64,000 nucleotides of DNA from Muscardinus avellanarius (lineage: Eukaryota; Chordata; Mammalia; Rodentia; Gliridae), in contig OY726565.1 of assembly GCA_963383645.1 (NCBI GenBank), positions 37,802,124-37,866,123 on the forward strand, written 5' to 3'. The notes under the pieces are model-generated. The model searched no databases and was not told where the DNA came from. It saw only the letters and a program-made list of their open reading frames with translations. The number at the start of each line of letters is the position of its first letter. Positions within the stretch are counted from its first letter, which is position 1. The position numbers and the translations under genes are program-made. Of this stretch, positions 9,614-21,189 are shown piece after piece.

Positions 9614-9807
9614 TTTTTTTTTTTTTTTGTGGTACTGGGGTTCCTGGAAGCCCTTCTACCTCCGGGCTACACTCCCAGACCTATTTTTACATTTTTATTT
9701 GGAAACAGGGTCTCCTAATACAGCGCATGCAGCTGGCTTCGAACCTGCGCGATCCTCCTGTCTCTGCCTCCCAAGCGCGGGATTACAAGCGTGCACCACG
9801 CCTGGCG
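9614..9807 (-). repeat. B1-dID SINE, group B, nested
   Basis: Poly-T, ggggttcctggaagcccttc, ends gtgcaccacgcctggc. First insert in the surrounding group A SINE. Confidence 0.93.
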
Positions 9808-9833
9808 AGACCCTGTTTTAAAATAAAGAATAA

Positions 9834-10038
9834 GGGCCGGGTGTGGTGGTGCACGCTTGTAATTTCAGCATTTGGGATGCTGAGACCGGAGGATTGCGGT
9901 TTGTGAACAGCCTCATCTACTAAGAGGCCCTCTGCAACTCAGTGAGACCTGGTTTCAAAATAAAGAATAAAAAATAGGGCAGGGGCTGTAGCTCAAAGAT
10001 CAAATGTCCCTGGGTTCCATCCCCAGACTCGCAAAAAA
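9834..10038 (+). repeat. B1-dID SINE, group A, nested
   Basis: Head ggccgggtgtggtggtgcac, end ccatccccagactcgc plus A-tail. Second insert in the same host SINE. Confidence 0.92.
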
Positions 10039-10136
10039 AATAAAGAATAAAAAATAGGGCTGGGGGTGTAGCTCAGAGGTAGAATGCCTTTGCGTTCCAT
10101 TCCCAGTACCACACAATAAGAGATTTTTATAGTAGG

Positions 10137-10225
10137 GGCACTACCAGGGGCACTGTACCTCCAAGCTACATCCCAGCTCTATTTTTTATTTTTTATTATT
10201 ATTATATTATTATTATTATTATTTA
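10137..10225 (-). repeat. SINE ID-end fragment and (TTA)n
   Basis: caggggcactgtacctccaa fragment of an ID end, then about 40 bp of TTA units (10186-10223). Confidence 0.75.
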
Positions 10226-10280
10226 CAGTACTGGGGATATTACCCAGGAGCATTCTACCTCTAAGCTATACCCACAGCCC

Positions 10281-10313
<33 letters not shown>

Positions 10314-10667
10314 GTCTACTGAGGGTGGAACCCAGAGGCTTTCTACCTCCGGGCTATACTCCCAGACCTGTTTTATACTTTATTTGGAAATTGGGTCTCA
10401 CTAAGTTGCTGAGAGCTTCACTAAGTAGTTGAGGCTGGCTTTGAACCTGCGTGATCCTCCTGTCTCAGCCTCCCAAGCGCAGGGATTACAAGCATGAGCC
10501 ACCACGCGTGGCTCCAAGCTCTATTTTTTAGTCTTTTTATTTTTTAATTTTTGGAACAGGATCTCACTGAGTTGTGGAGGGCCTCACTAAATAGCAGCGG
10601 CTGTCTGCGAACCATGATCCTTCAGTCTCAGCCTCCCAAATGCTGGGATTACAAGCGTGCACCACTA
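10226..10667 (-). repeat. B1-dID SINE, group A, split by a group D SINE
   Basis: ID end 10226-10288, B1 body 10514-10667 ending gcgtgcaccact. Split in the linker. Confidence 0.8.
10290..10513 (-). repeat. B1-dID SINE, group D, nested
   Basis: Poly-T, gaggctttctacctccgggc, gttgctgagagcttcactaa, ends ccaccacgcgtggc. Confidence 0.9.
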
Positions 10668-10679
10668 AAATTCTCTTTT

Positions 10680-11085
10680 TTTTTTGGTCTCTCTCATGCT
10701 GTATATTGAGCTCACTGGTGTTACACCACTGAACTATACCCCTGGCCCTTTTTTAAAACCAGTATCTTGCTGGGCGTGGTGGCACACGCTTGTAATCCCT
10801 GTGCTTGGGAGGCGGAGACAGGAGGATCGCATTGGTTGTTAAGAGACCCTGTTTCCAAATAAAAATATAAAATAGGTCTGGGAGTGTAGCCCAGAGGTAG
10901 AAGGGTTTCCAGGAATCCAGTACCACAAAATAAATAAATAAATAAATAAATACCATTATCTTTTATTTTGAAATAGGGTCTTACTAAATTGATGAGGATC
11001 GCACTGGGCTGGCCTCAAAACTGTGATCCTCCTGTCTCAGACTCCTCAGTACTGGGATTGCAGGCATGTGCCACCATACATGGCT
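10680..11085 (-). repeat. B1-dID SINE, group C, split by a group B SINE
   Basis: ID part 10680-10768, body 10952-11085 ending ccaccatacatggc. Short near-duplicate (cagtatctt / cattatctt) flanks the insert. Confidence 0.8.
10769..10951 (+). repeat. B1-dID SINE, group B, nested
   Basis: Head gctgggcgtggtggcacacg with a small internal deletion before gttaagagaccctg; end tttccaggaatccagtacca; (AAAT)n tail. Confidence 0.9.
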
Positions 11086-11623
11086 GTAAAAATCTCTAAA
11101 TTTAAATTTAAAATTTATCTCTATAATCGGGTGTCAGATTATGTATAAGAAATCATTCTCAAGACAGTTGATTGCATGATCACCCTTTAAATTTTACAAT
11201 ATATATAGCATGACTATTTAGAAAGTTTTAAATGTGTGCAGTTTGACAAAATAATGATCTCATGAAATTGGTGAGCTGAGAGAGTTTTGTGTTGTGAGTA
11301 GAGATGAGTATAAACAGATGGGCTGTCTCAAAAGAATAAATGAAGAAACAAAGTATACTGAAAAGACAGTTATATAAAAATACGTTGTTAACGAGTTGTA
11401 GTGTGTGATAAGAACAGTCTAAGTCACTTTTCAGAATGGGGTCCACATATAAATATGGTAATGTAGTATCAGAATCCAGCATATCCATCCTTTTACTCAA
11501 CATTTAAAGCTACTTAACTGCTCACAATATGCTACCCACTGTATTGGGTGCCCCAGCTAAAAACAAATTAAAAAACAAAACAAAACAAAACACCATGGTT
11601 CCTGCTTGCAAGAAGCTCACACT
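11086..11623. other. Unique intronic stretch, AT-rich
   Basis: No repeat recognised apart from a short AAAAC run near 11570. Confidence 0.5.
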
Positions 11624-11827
11624 TAGGCCAGTCATAGTCGTGCACATTCATAATCCCAGGATCTAGAAGGCTTAGACTGGAGGATCAAAGTTTAAGGCCA
11701 GCCTCAGCAATGTTAGCAAGGCCCTCAACAACTTATCGACACCCTGTTTCAAAATCATAAAGATAAAAAGGGTTAGGGGTATAGCTTGGAGGTAGAATGT
11801 CCCTGGGTTCAACCCTGACACTACCAA
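11624..11827 (+). repeat. B1-dID SINE, group C
   Basis: Decayed head ggccagtcatagtcgtgcac; ID end ggttcaaccctgacactacc. Confidence 0.85.
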
Positions 11828-11864
11828 GCTGTGGGGCAGAGTCCTGAGAATTCGTGGTGTGTTG

Positions 11865-12240
11865 TGGTTCCTCCCTGTCTCAGCCTCCCAAGCGCAGGGA
11901 TGACAAGCGTGTGCTACTACGTCCGGCCTTTTATTTTTTATTTTTGGTGGTACTGGGGGTAGAACCCAGAGGCTTTCTACCTCCGGGCTATACTCCCAGA
12001 CCTTTTTTATATTTTATTTGGAAACAGGGTCTCACTAAGTTGCTGAGAGCCTCACTAAGTAGCCGAGGCTGGCTTTGAACCCATGCGATCCTCCTGTCTC
12101 AGCCTCCCAAGCACAGGGATTACAAGCGTGCGCCACCATGCCTGGCCTCTTTATTCTTTATTTTGAAACAGGGTCTCATTGAATTGCAAAGGGCCTCACT
12201 AATTAGCTGAGGCTGGCTATAATACTCCTGTCTCAGCCTC
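11865..12240 (-). repeat. Cluster of SINE pieces: D fragment, D copy, A fragment
   Basis: 11865-11927 is a B1-head fragment ending ctacgtccggc; 11940-12147 a full group D copy ending caccatgcctggc; 12148-12240 a group A body beginning exactly in the linker (ttctttattttgaaacaggg). It suggests repeated insertion into linkers. Confidence 0.85.
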
Positions 12241-12249
12241 AAAAAAATA

Positions 12250-12345
12250 TATATATATATACTTTTATTGGTGCATTGTAATTAAACATCATATAGAGGT
12301 ATAATTGTAATTATACATTGTGATAGTAACATATATGTACACAGT
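12250..12345 (-). repeat. L1 3' end fragment
   Basis: ttttattggtgcattgtaat followed by aaacatcatatagaggtata resembles the 3' tail of the L1 copies at 50.7 and 58.7 kb in reverse; short, 5'-truncated. Confidence 0.55.
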
Positions 12346-12385
12346 ACCCGGAGTAAAAACACATCTTTTAAAGTGTGACAAATCA

Positions 12386-12588
12386 GCCGGGCATGGTGGC
12401 GCATGCTTGTAATCCCTGCGCTTGGGAGGCAGAGACAGGAGGATTGCATGGGTTCAAAGCCAGCCTCGGCTACTTAGTGAGGCTCTCGGCAACTTAGTGA
12501 GACCCTGTTTCCAAACAAATTATAAAAAATAGGGCTGGGAGTGTAGCCTGGAGGTAGAATGCCTCTGGGTTCCATCCCCAGTCCCCTA
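12386..12588 (+). repeat. B1-dID SINE, group D
   Basis: Head gccgggcatggtggcgcatg, gtgaggctctcggcaactta, ID box ggttccatccccagtccc. Confidence 0.95.
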
Positions 12589-12903
12589 AAAAATAATAAA
12601 GTGTGGCAAATCTGTGCCAGTCATATACCAATACAATAATAGTAATGCACATAGCAAGTCCACTATTAATAAAGCAATCTAATGTATGAAGTGTGTGGCT
12701 GATGAAATAAAGCTGGCAAACCTCAGGTGATAGATTGGTTCTAGAGCAGCTTGAGGTGGTTGGGACGCCGATAACAAAAAGCTCATGGGATCCTGTGTGA
12801 GCTGGTGGCCCATATATGAATGAGAAGTCAGCTCAGCGTGAGCTCCTTGTCAAATTGCTTGTTTCTGTTTAATATATCTGAAAATTGGTGACAATAATAG
12901 ATT
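12589..12903. other. Unique intronic stretch
   Basis: Nothing recognised. Confidence 0.5.
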
Positions 12904-13115
12904 TTTTTTTTGCAGTACTGGGGATAGAACCTAGAGGCATTCTACCTCTGAGTGACACCCCCAGCCCTACGTTTTATTCTTTATTTTGAAACAGGTTCTC
13001 ACTGAGTTGCAAAGGGCCTCCTCACTAAGTAGTAGCTGAGGCTGTCTGGGAACTGCCATCTTCCTGTCTCAGCCTTCCAAATGCTGAGATTACAAGTGTA
13101 TGACACCATGTCCAG
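12904..13115 (-). repeat. B1-dID SINE, group A
   Basis: cagtactggggatagaacct at the ID end, ends gacaccatgtccaga. Confidence 0.9.
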
Positions 13116-13145
13116 ATTTAATTGATTTTTAAAAATAGGATAGTT

Positions 13146-13320
13146 GAAACTGAGCATAGTGGTGCATGCTTGCAAACCTAGCACTTGGGAGGCTGAGACA
13201 GAAGGATAGCATGTATGCATCCAGACTCACCTACCCCATTTCAAAATAAAGAATAAAATTAGATCTGGGGGTGTAGCTCATAAGTAGAATTCCCCTGGGT
13301 TCAACCCCCAGAACCACAGA
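13146..13320 (+). repeat. B1-dID SINE, group C
   Basis: Head actgagcatagtggtgcatg, shortened body, ID end gggttcaacccccagaacca. Confidence 0.88.
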
Positions 13321-13951
13321 AACAATAATAACAACAACAAAATATAATAAAATAGAATTACTGTATCCAGAAGAGAAGAATCTACGTGTTCATTTTGGCT
13401 TAGATTGACTGAGCATCATAGAATTATACAAGCCATTTATGATCTTGTGGGATGAAAGAACTGGTAAGCATGGCAAAGCTGTAACGTGCAGATAAAAATG
13501 GGCATAACGTCTGTTTCCATTTTAATACTTTACTTGGGTTAAATTTATCTTAAGCGTTCTAATCAAAGCCCTGTAGAACAAAGGAGGAGAAAAAGAGAAA
13601 AGCAAAACTCCCAGGCTGATACACTCATCAGTTACTGTTGAATAGGCTTGCTCCCAAGAATGAAACCCAGATGTTGAATTTATGCTGTCGCCCAGTGAAT
13701 GACAAACGTGGCGCTCTATCTTTCATAACTTTACTATTCACACATCACCTAAGATGAAACATTAGCCCTCTTTGATTAGTATTTTCCACCCTGAAAGGCC
13801 CACTAGAAAGCATACAATGAAGCCCAGCTAAAATGGGACACTGGAATTCACGACATCAAACCGGTTGTCTTTCAACTGTCATTGTGCCTTCCAGATACAC
13901 AGGGCTACTTTTGAAAATCTTATTACTTATGTATTTATGTACTTATTTATT
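13321..13951. other. Unique intronic stretch
   Basis: Starts with an AATAAC-rich SINE tail; otherwise nothing recognised. Confidence 0.5.
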
Positions 13952-14023
13952 TCGTGGTACTGCAATCCTCTTGTCTCAGCCTCCCAAGTGCTAGGATTAT
14001 TGGTGTGTACCACCACACCTGCC
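13952..14023 (-). repeat. SINE head fragment, group C
   Basis: tgtctcagcctcccaagtgc to ccaccacacctgcc, with a ggtactg scrap of ID end directly joined: an internal deletion. Confidence 0.75.
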
Positions 14024-14070
14024 TTACATATTTTTTTTTCTTTTAGTAAATCAATTCAAGAAATCTCATA

Positions 14071-14276
14071 AACCAGGAACAGTGGTCCATGCTTATAATC
14101 CCAGCATTTGGGAGACTGAGACAAGAGGATAGTGGTTCGTGGACAGCCTCAGCTACTACTTAGGCCGTTTGCAGCTTATTGAGACCCTGTTTCTAAATAA
14201 AGAATTAAAAAATAGGGCTGAGGGTGTAGCTCAGAGGTAGAATGTCCCTGGGTCCCATCCCCTGTACTGCAAAAAA

Positions 14277-14307
<31 letters not shown>

Positions 14308-14310
14308 AAA
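14071..14310 (+). repeat. B1-dID SINE, group A, with (AAAT)n tail
   Basis: Head ccaggaacagtggtccatgc, ID end ggtcccatcccctgtactgc, then AAAT units. Confidence 0.92.
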
Positions 14311-14393
14311 AGAAAATAAAAGAAATCTCATATACATAGTCTATTCCTACGATAAAGACATAGTTGGTGGTTTTCATCTTTTTTTATTTTTCT

Positions 14394-14570
14394 TTTTGGT
14401 GGTATTGGGGTTCCTGGAAGCCCTTCTACCTCCGGGCTACACTCCCAGACCTATTTTATATTTTTGAAACAGGGTCTCTTACGCCAGCGCGGCTGGCCTC
14501 GAACCTGCGCGATCCTCCTGTCTCCGCCTCCCAAGCGCGGGGATTACAAGCGTGCGCCACCACGCCCGGC
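14394..14570 (-). repeat. B1-dID SINE, group B
   Basis: ggggttcctggaagcccttc, tcttacgccagcgcggctgg, ends gccaccacgcccggc; nearly consensus and so young. Confidence 0.95.
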
Positions 14571-15253
14571 AAATGGTTTTCATCTTAGAAGGAAAAACTG
14601 AGGCAGTAAGTGAGTAGTTAATTTCTTTGAAATGTCCAGTTAACAGGTAATTTCTTTCGACTACCCAGGTAGTCTTTTAGCCAGCATTATTAATGATTAA
14701 TTCTTGGTCTTGACCATAGTTCTTCCCCAGCCCAAATCTGATCTCTACCAATCCCGAAGAACTGGGGGAGATGAGCCGGGCTCGGCTTGCCCCATTAGCA
14801 ATGTGCTGGAAGTCGTGGAGGCCACTCTTTGTTTGTGTCTATCTTTGACATCATCTCTTTGGACTGTAGTTGAAGCAGTTACCTCAGAGTGAGCAGGGAG
14901 CAATCCCTGACTGTATCAACACATCAGTAACGGTTACCAAAATATTACAGGCCCAGGCTCTCCCACGAGGTATATCTGGCCGAGAGGAGTACAGAGATGG
15001 GGAGCACGTGGAAGACAAGAAAACCAATCTCCTCTCGAACTAAGCTTGATTTCTAATAAAAGGAAGGAAAACAAGAACAAAACATTGACTTCGGTTCAAA
15101 ATCTCGCCTGTTTTCTTTGCAGAGACCATTTAAGTTTATCCATACACATATATTTTCTCCCTAGCTTATTGTCACATATTTTAAAAGGATAAATTATTTC
15201 CTTCGGATGTTTCTCTCTTTCTCCATGTCTTTTTGTTGCTTTGAAATAGAATG
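14571..15253. other. Unique intronic stretch
   Basis: Nothing recognised; the 62-codon frame at 14704 has no features of a gene. Confidence 0.5.
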
Positions 15254-15458
15254 AGCTGGGTGTGGTGGCGCACACTTATAATCCCAGCATTTGGGAGGCT
15301 GAGACTGGAGGATCGTGGTTCGCGGACAGCCTCTGCTACTACTTAGTAAGCCCGGTTGCAACTCAGTGAGACCCTGTTTCAAAATAAAGAATAAAAAATA
15401 GGGCTGGGGCTGTAGGTTGGAGGTGTAATGCCCCTGGGTTCCATCCACAGTACCACAA
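15254..15458 (+). repeat. B1-dID SINE, group A
   Basis: Head gctgggtgtggtggcgcaca, ggttcgcggacagcctctgc, ID end ggttccatccacagtaccac. Confidence 0.94.
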
Positions 15459-15504
15459 AAGAAAAAGAAAGAAAGAGAGAAAGAAAGAAAGAAAGAAAGA
15501 AGAG

Positions 15505-15566
<62 letters not shown>
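15459..15566. repeat. (GAAA)n(GA)n microsatellite
   Basis: SINE A-tail expanded to GAAA units then about 30 GA units. Confidence 0.95.
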
Positions 15567-15567
<1 letters not shown>

Positions 15568-15617
15568 ACTGTACTCCTCAATACTGTCCAGACAGCTACT
15601 GAAGGATGTTCTTTTGT

Positions 15618-15763
15618 TTTTTGTGTGGTGCTAAGGATTGAACCCAGGAGCATTCTGCCTCCAAGGTACACCCCCAGCCCTATTTCAGTTTTTATTTGGA
15701 AACAGTCTCACTAAGTTGCTGGGAGCCTCACTAAATTGTTGAGGCTGGCTTTGAACCTCCTGC
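15618..15763 (-). repeat. B1-dID SINE, group D, truncated
   Basis: ggattgaacccaggagcatt to gctttgaacctcctg; the B1 head is lost. Confidence 0.85.
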
Positions 15764-16145
15764 CAAGGAACATTCTTATACTTCCTCTTCTCTAGCTCTT
15801 GCTGGAAGTAGCCACTGATACTAATTAATTAATACTAATTAATGATACTAATTAATAAATAATTATTTGCTGCTGAGACTTTGTCAGAAGAGGAAAATCT
15901 CAGGAAGGTGCAGAAGCCTCCAGGGCTCCTCACCCCCACTCCCCTAAACTCACCTATACATTAACTGTGATGGTGGTGCCATTCTTGAAGTCCTTGGGCT
16001 CCCAGAAGAGATGAAGACATCACTGTGCTTGCAGAAAGCTCTCACTGTTACGGTAGATGTCTCAAAGTTGGGATCAGGGGTGGCCTGTGAGTTTCTGTTG
16101 AGGATAGGAGAATAGTCAAGTAGATAGTGGGAACAAGTGGCTTTA
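15764..16145. other. Unique intronic stretch
   Basis: Contains a short ATTAATACTA-type repeat near 15820-15870; otherwise nothing recognised. Confidence 0.5.
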
Positions 16146-16280
16146 TACTTTATTTTTGAAACAGGGTCTCACCAAGTTGTGAAGGGCCTTGCTAAGTAAC
16201 CAAGGCTGTCCATGAACCGCTGTCCTCCAGTCTCAGCCTCCCAAATGCCGGGATTACAAGCATGTGCCACCACACCCGGC
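16146..16280 (-). repeat. SINE body, group A, no ID end
   Basis: Begins in the linker (tactttatttttgaaacagg) and ends ccaccacacccggc. Confidence 0.85.
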
Positions 16281-16689
16281 TTCATCTTTCTTTCTTGAAG
16301 ACTTCTAGAAATACAGGAGTCTTTGGGAACCTGGGGACCCCCAGACATGGGTAGAAGCAGAATCTGAGAGACCATAATTTTACTTCCAGATTATGATATT
16401 CCAGGGAATGTAAGTTTTAAGTTCTCATTTTGCAAAGCAGCAGCTGCACAAAAATGTGGAATCGGGTTTGAATCAGACCTGACTTTATTAATGAAACCCA
16501 ATAATTATTTACCCACTCATTCATATTATAATGTTAAAAATATAATAAAGAACTTTCAAAGAATTAAATTCTTCTTTAAAAAAAGTGAACAAAGTTTTAG
16601 GGTCTAAATTGCCATTGTACATATGATATAATTTTGTTCTTTGAAAAAGTCAAGCTAGAATACAGAGCATATTTTCAGATTTTTTGGTT
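16281..16689. other. Unique intronic stretch
   Basis: Nothing recognised. Confidence 0.5.
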
Positions 16690-16874
16690 TGTTGGTTGGT
16701 GGTTTGGGGGATTAAATCCAGGGGCATTCTACTTCTGAGCTACATTTCAGACTTTAAAAAAAAATAGTATCTTACTAAATTACTGTCATTACTGTCCACT
16801 GGACTTAAACCTGTGATCCTCTTGTCTCAGCCTCCTAAGTACTGGGCTTATAGGCGTGCACCACCACACCTGGC
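16690..16874 (-). repeat. B1-dID SINE, group C
   Basis: ggggattaaatccaggggca, ends caccaccacacctggc. Confidence 0.88.
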
Positions 16875-16918
16875 ACTTTTTCAATTTTTAATAGATCACA
16901 CTAACAATTTGTTCTCTT

Positions 16919-17010
16919 TGGGCTGGGATTGCAGTTCAGTGGTATATGCGCTTCCCTGGCATGCCTAAGGCCCTAGCTTCAGTCACCAGCACTGAAAGAA
17001 AAAAAAAAAA
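16919..17010 (+). repeat. Free ID element
   Basis: gggctgggattgcagttcag ... caaccctag-like end (ctagcttcagtcaccagcac) and an A-tail; the anticodon-arm region is present, unlike in dID. Confidence 0.85.
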
Positions 17011-17171
17011 TTACGTTGGAGCCACAGTGGAGGAACCTTTGCTGCTTTGCACAGGGAAGGGGTCCATAGCATTTTTGTGGAGTTGGCTTTGTGACAAAGG
17101 ATGGTTATTCTAAAAATTTCTTTTTAATAGTACATTCATATGTAGGGTGTAGCTTTGTGTGTGCGCGTGTG

Positions 17172-17335
17172 TGTAACTGGGGGTTGAACTCAGGCGGTCT
17201 ACCTCTGAGCTACATCCCTGCTCTTTTCATTTTTTATTAAACAGTTTTACTACATCGCTGAGGCTGACCTTGAACTTGTGATCCTCCAGTGTCAGCCTCC
17301 CAAGTACTGGGATTCCAGGCATGTGCCACCACATC
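17172..17335 (-). repeat. B1-dID SINE, group C
   Basis: Preceded by a short GT run; gttgaactcaggcggtctac, ends gtgccaccacatc. Confidence 0.85.
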
Positions 17336-17559
17336 AGCTCAGGGCATAACATTTCTAAATTTACAGGTGACAGAACTAATGAAAACAGTGGAACTGTTTT
17401 GGTAAAACCTAAACAATCTATCAGACACTATGTTTGATAATGAACTCATGTTCTACATGAAATTTACAGAGAATTGGAAATCCCCAACTCTATATCCTGG
17501 CTAGGACTTCAGTTCAAGCAAAATCATGGTATTTATAATTCTTAGAAGAGAAATTCTAT

Positions 17560-17770
17560 TTTTTTTTTTTTAGGAACTGGGGGTCGAGCCCAGGGGCCTT
17601 CTATCTCCAAGCTGCACCTCCAGCCCTATTTTTTATTCTTTATTTTGAAACAGGGTCTCGCTGAGTTGTGGAGGGCCTCACAAGTCGCTGAGGCTGGCCG
17701 TGAACCTGAAATCCACCTGTCCCATCCTCCCAAGTACTAAGGATTTCAAGCATGTGCCACCACGCCCAGT
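17560..17770 (-). repeat. B1-dID SINE, group A
   Basis: ggaactgggggtcgagccca, ends gccaccacgcccagt. Confidence 0.9.
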
Positions 17771-18759
17771 TTAGAAATTCTATTTTCACATAATTCACAT
17801 ATACCAATCTTTTTCACAGGGCAACATAAGAGATATTTTTAACGTATTTCTCTTCTCTTCTAAGGTTTTGTTGTTGTTGTTGTTGTTGGGAGTTTCTCTT
17901 ATATATTTCTTTTTAAACTTCTACTGTCACCGGGCACATTCTCTTAGACCACACACGTAAACCAGACAGAGGGGGATGCAGGCCTGTTACCTTAGCCAGC
18001 CCAGGAGTCCCAGGCTGCAGGCTGATGCTCTCTCCCCTAGGACAGCCCTGTGGGGACTGGGAGAACCCTTCACTGGCAGGCTGCCCCGCACCCTCCACTC
18101 TGGTTTCTTTGCTGCTCCATAAATCTTTGTCCTTGGCCACAAGTGTCATTGGAAGCGAGAATATGGATGCCTGGAGTCCAACACTTCACTCCTAGAGAAG
18201 CAATTCTCCATTTGTGTCCTGCGGCTGCTGAGTCATGCCAGTGTACTCAGAATAGAGGTGGACGGACTTCAAGGGGAGGAAGGGAAGGGGACACCCTCCC
18301 TGGTGACAAATATGGAAAATGCTCACTTTGGGCATTTTTACTGGCTTGAATGGCAGCTGATGAAAATAAAATGTCAACAAAAGAAGGAGGTGGTATTGAG
18401 TTACTGGGAAAGTATTTTTTCTCATGGCTACATGAGACACATACTTTACTATTTATGTACATCTTAATTTTTAGACATTAAAAATTATAGGAACGTAGCC
18501 AAAATTAAAAATACCCTGTGTTTTGTACTTTCTTCATGTGTAACTATAGAACATTCCTTGACCTTCCTCTGCCCTTATTCCCAGTATTTAGTTACCATAG
18601 CTACCACCAAAACTCACTTTTTTCCCTGATATAGGAGGATGACAGTGCCATATTGAGGGACAAACTGAAGGCTGGAAGTGCAAATTCATAGTGTGGTCTG
18701 ATAATGTGCAACTTACCAAAGCTAATCCATGGTGTGCGTGCATGCGTGTGTGTGTGCGC
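17771..18759. other. Unique intronic stretch
   Basis: Holds a (TTG)n run at 17865-17886 and a TGTG run at 18734-18755. Overlapping short frames on both strands at 17.9-18.5 kb show no recognisable protein. Confidence 0.5.
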
Positions 18760-18953
18760 GTGCGCTAAGGATTGAAACCAGAGGCATTCTACCACCAAGC
18801 TACACCCTCAGCCCTATTTCCTATTCTTTTGAAACAGGGTCTCACTAAGTTGCAGAGGGCCTCACTAAGTAGCTGAGGCTGTCCACACACCGCAATCCTC
18901 CTGTCTCAGCCTCCCGAATGCTGGGGTTACAAATGTGTGCCACCACGCTTGGC
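18760..18953 (-). repeat. B1-dID SINE, group A
   Basis: ggattgaaaccagaggcatt, ends gccaccacgcttggc. Confidence 0.9.
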
Positions 18954-19095
18954 TCTGATTTTTTATTTTGAAACAGGTACTTGCTAAGTTGCTAAGGCTC
19001 TCTTGAAGTTGCTGAGGCTGGCCTCAAACCTGCGATCTTCCTGTCTCAGCCTCTCAAGTACTGAGATTACAGGCGTGTACTACCACGCTCGGTTT
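18954..19095 (-). repeat. SINE body, group C, no ID end
   Basis: Starts at ttttttattttgaaacaggt, ends ctaccacgctcggt. Abuts the preceding SINE at its linker. Confidence 0.85.
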
Positions 19096-19796
19096 CCATT
19101 GTATTTTGTGATAACATGATTGCTATTTTCCTGCACTTGTCCTCTGTCTTAAACCTCTCCTTGTAGGTGTTCATCGAGCCACTGTGCTTTTACCCTCTTC
19201 CTTTAGCCTGTAAGGAGCTCACACATCCCCTAGGAACCTTGGGCACCACCCCTTGAGAAATAGTCCTCAAAGCTGCGCCTCTGCCCTAAGCAGTCCTTTG
19301 TCTTGAATGATTCCAATTTCTTACCCTCTCAGGAGTGGCTCAGGCTCACAGGTAGCTAATTCTCCGATCTGCGAATGCTATTAAAGTGTGTCCCAAGTTT
19401 CCTTTGTTTTAAATGCATTTTTGGCAGATAAATTGTTACATTAGAAGAAAGTCATTGGGGTGGGAATTTCTATTATATTTATAAAAAGTAATAATGTTTA
19501 TTATTATACTATAGGCACTTATTACTTATAGCTATTTTGTTATTTTTTTCTCTTTTTGGATATAATTTCTAATACATATGAAAATTATGAGATTAGTAGG
19601 CCATTTATAATTTATAAATAAATATACATATGTTGGGGTAAATGATTACATCTTATTTTTTGGAAAAAAAAAATAGAGACCATTGTCTTAGACTGACATT
19701 TCCGAAGGAAGCAACATGTTTTCTTCTTTTGTGTGTCCTTATACCCAGTGCAGTTCTTGTTATATAGTATCATGGTGCCATAAAAAAAAATTGTGG
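19096..19796. other. Unique intronic stretch
   Basis: Nothing recognised; becomes AT-rich after 19440. Confidence 0.5.
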
Positions 19797-19980
19797 AGCT
19801 GGGCGTGGTGGCACACGCTTGTGATCCCCGTGCTTGCGAGGCAGAGACAGGAGGATCGCGCAGGTTCAAAGCCAGCCTTGCCTGGCTTAAGAGACCCTGT
19901 TTCCAAATTAAAATATAAAAAAGGTCTGAGAGTATAGCCCAGAAGTAGAAGGGTTCCATCCCCAGTACCACACACAAAAA
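19797..19980 (+). repeat. B1-dID SINE, group B' (intermediate)
   Basis: Has the group B body (gcctggcttaagagaccctg) but keeps the ID box gggttccatccccagtacca. Confidence 0.92.
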
Positions 19981-20096
19981 AATTGTGGAATGAAAATGAA
20001 TTATTACACAAAAAAATAAAATAAAAATAAATAAAAAAATGAATTATCACTTTCAAATTGAGAAAGCCTGAGTGCTAAAAAGAAAAGACCACGCCA

Positions 20097-20322
20097 ATCT
20101 GGGCATGGTGACACACGCTTGTAATCCCAGTATTTGGGAGGCTGAGACAGGAAAATCATGGTTCACAGACAGCCTCAGCTACTTAGTGAGGCCCTCCGCA
20201 ACTCAGTGAGACCCTGTTTCAAAAATAAAGAAAAAAAAAAAATAGGGCAGGGGATGTAGCTTGGAGGTAGAATGCCCCTGAGTTCAATCCCCAATATTGA
20301 AAAAAAAAAAAAAAAAAAAAAA
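20097..20322 (+). repeat. B1-dID SINE, group A
   Basis: ctgggcatggtgacacacgc, ggttcacagacagcctcagc, ID end gttcaatccccaatattg, long A-tail. Confidence 0.93.
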
Positions 20323-20328
20323 AAGACC

Positions 20329-20510
20329 ATGCCAGGCATGATGCTGCATGCCTGTAATCTCAGTATTTGGGAGGTTGAGACAGGAAGATTGCAAGTTCAA
20401 GGCCAGCCTTAGCAACTTAGTGAGACCCTGTTTGAAAATAAAAAATAAAATAGGGCTGGGGTATAGCTCAGAGGTAGAATGCTCCTGGGTTCCATCCCCA
20501 ATACTGCGAG
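20329..20510 (+). repeat. B1-dID SINE, group C
   Basis: gccaggcatgatgctgcatg, aagttcaaggccagccttag, ID end ggttccatccccaatactgc. Tandem to the preceding SINE. Confidence 0.92.
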
Positions 20511-21189
20511 GAAAGTAAAAGTTAAAAAACCACTGCAGTATTTCCTTGCTTTCATTTTTACCTAAAGTTTTGTGGAATACCCTCTTAACCTTCCTCCAGC
20601 TTAACTTAAGTAGTGGTCTGTTTGACCCTCTAAACACTATCCTGCTTGAGAGCTGGCTTGAAGAGTTATTTATTGATGCCACTTCTGCCAGTTCTGAGAA
20701 CGACAGTGGAGAAACCCCTAAGCCCTGAGCCCCAAGCCCACTCCCTGTCTCCTGTGCTCCTAGTTCTCAATGCGAGGCCCAGCTCCCTCCCAAGCCTCGC
20801 GTTGCCTGTCTCCCTGTCCACCTGCCTTCTTTTCTGTTTATGCTCCGTGTAGGCCTCATTTCTGGAGGCATGCCTGTGGAGGCATCCTAAGAAATATTCC
20901 CTGCTATGCACAGCATTCCTTCTCTTGGAAAGTGACATTGTCCTTGGATCGGGCTTGTGGACAGTTTCTTCCTTTTGGACAATCCTTTTCAGGAGATTTC
21001 TTTGACCAACCTGCACACTGTCGGCCTCCCTCCTCTTCCACTTCCCATGCACTTTTGCTTGCCGTCCACGCTGGTTCCGACTGGGCCCAAGCTCCAACGG
21101 CGACAGAGGACGGGTGGGTGATCAACAGGGAGGGGGGCAGAGCAGCTGCAGATGAAATCCTCAGGAACTCAGGTTTCTTGTTTTTATTT
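20511..21189. other. Unique intronic stretch
   Basis: GC-richer than its surroundings. Two opposed frames (20666-21097, -, 143 codons; 20770-21210, +, 146 codons) overlap almost completely; neither has a recognised domain. Confidence 0.5.

Larger units (their letters stand above)
9482..10113 (+). repeat. B1-dID SINE, group A, with two nested insertions
   Basis: Pieces 9482-9613, 9808-9833 and 10039-10113 make one SINE. gagaccctgtttt is duplicated around the first insert and aaataaagaata around the second, both in the B1/ID linker. Confidence 0.92.

Noticed and set aside
16919..17010. tRNA gene call for the ID element
   Set aside because: Degenerate acceptor and anticodon arms and an A-tail show a retroposed ID copy, not a functional tRNA gene.
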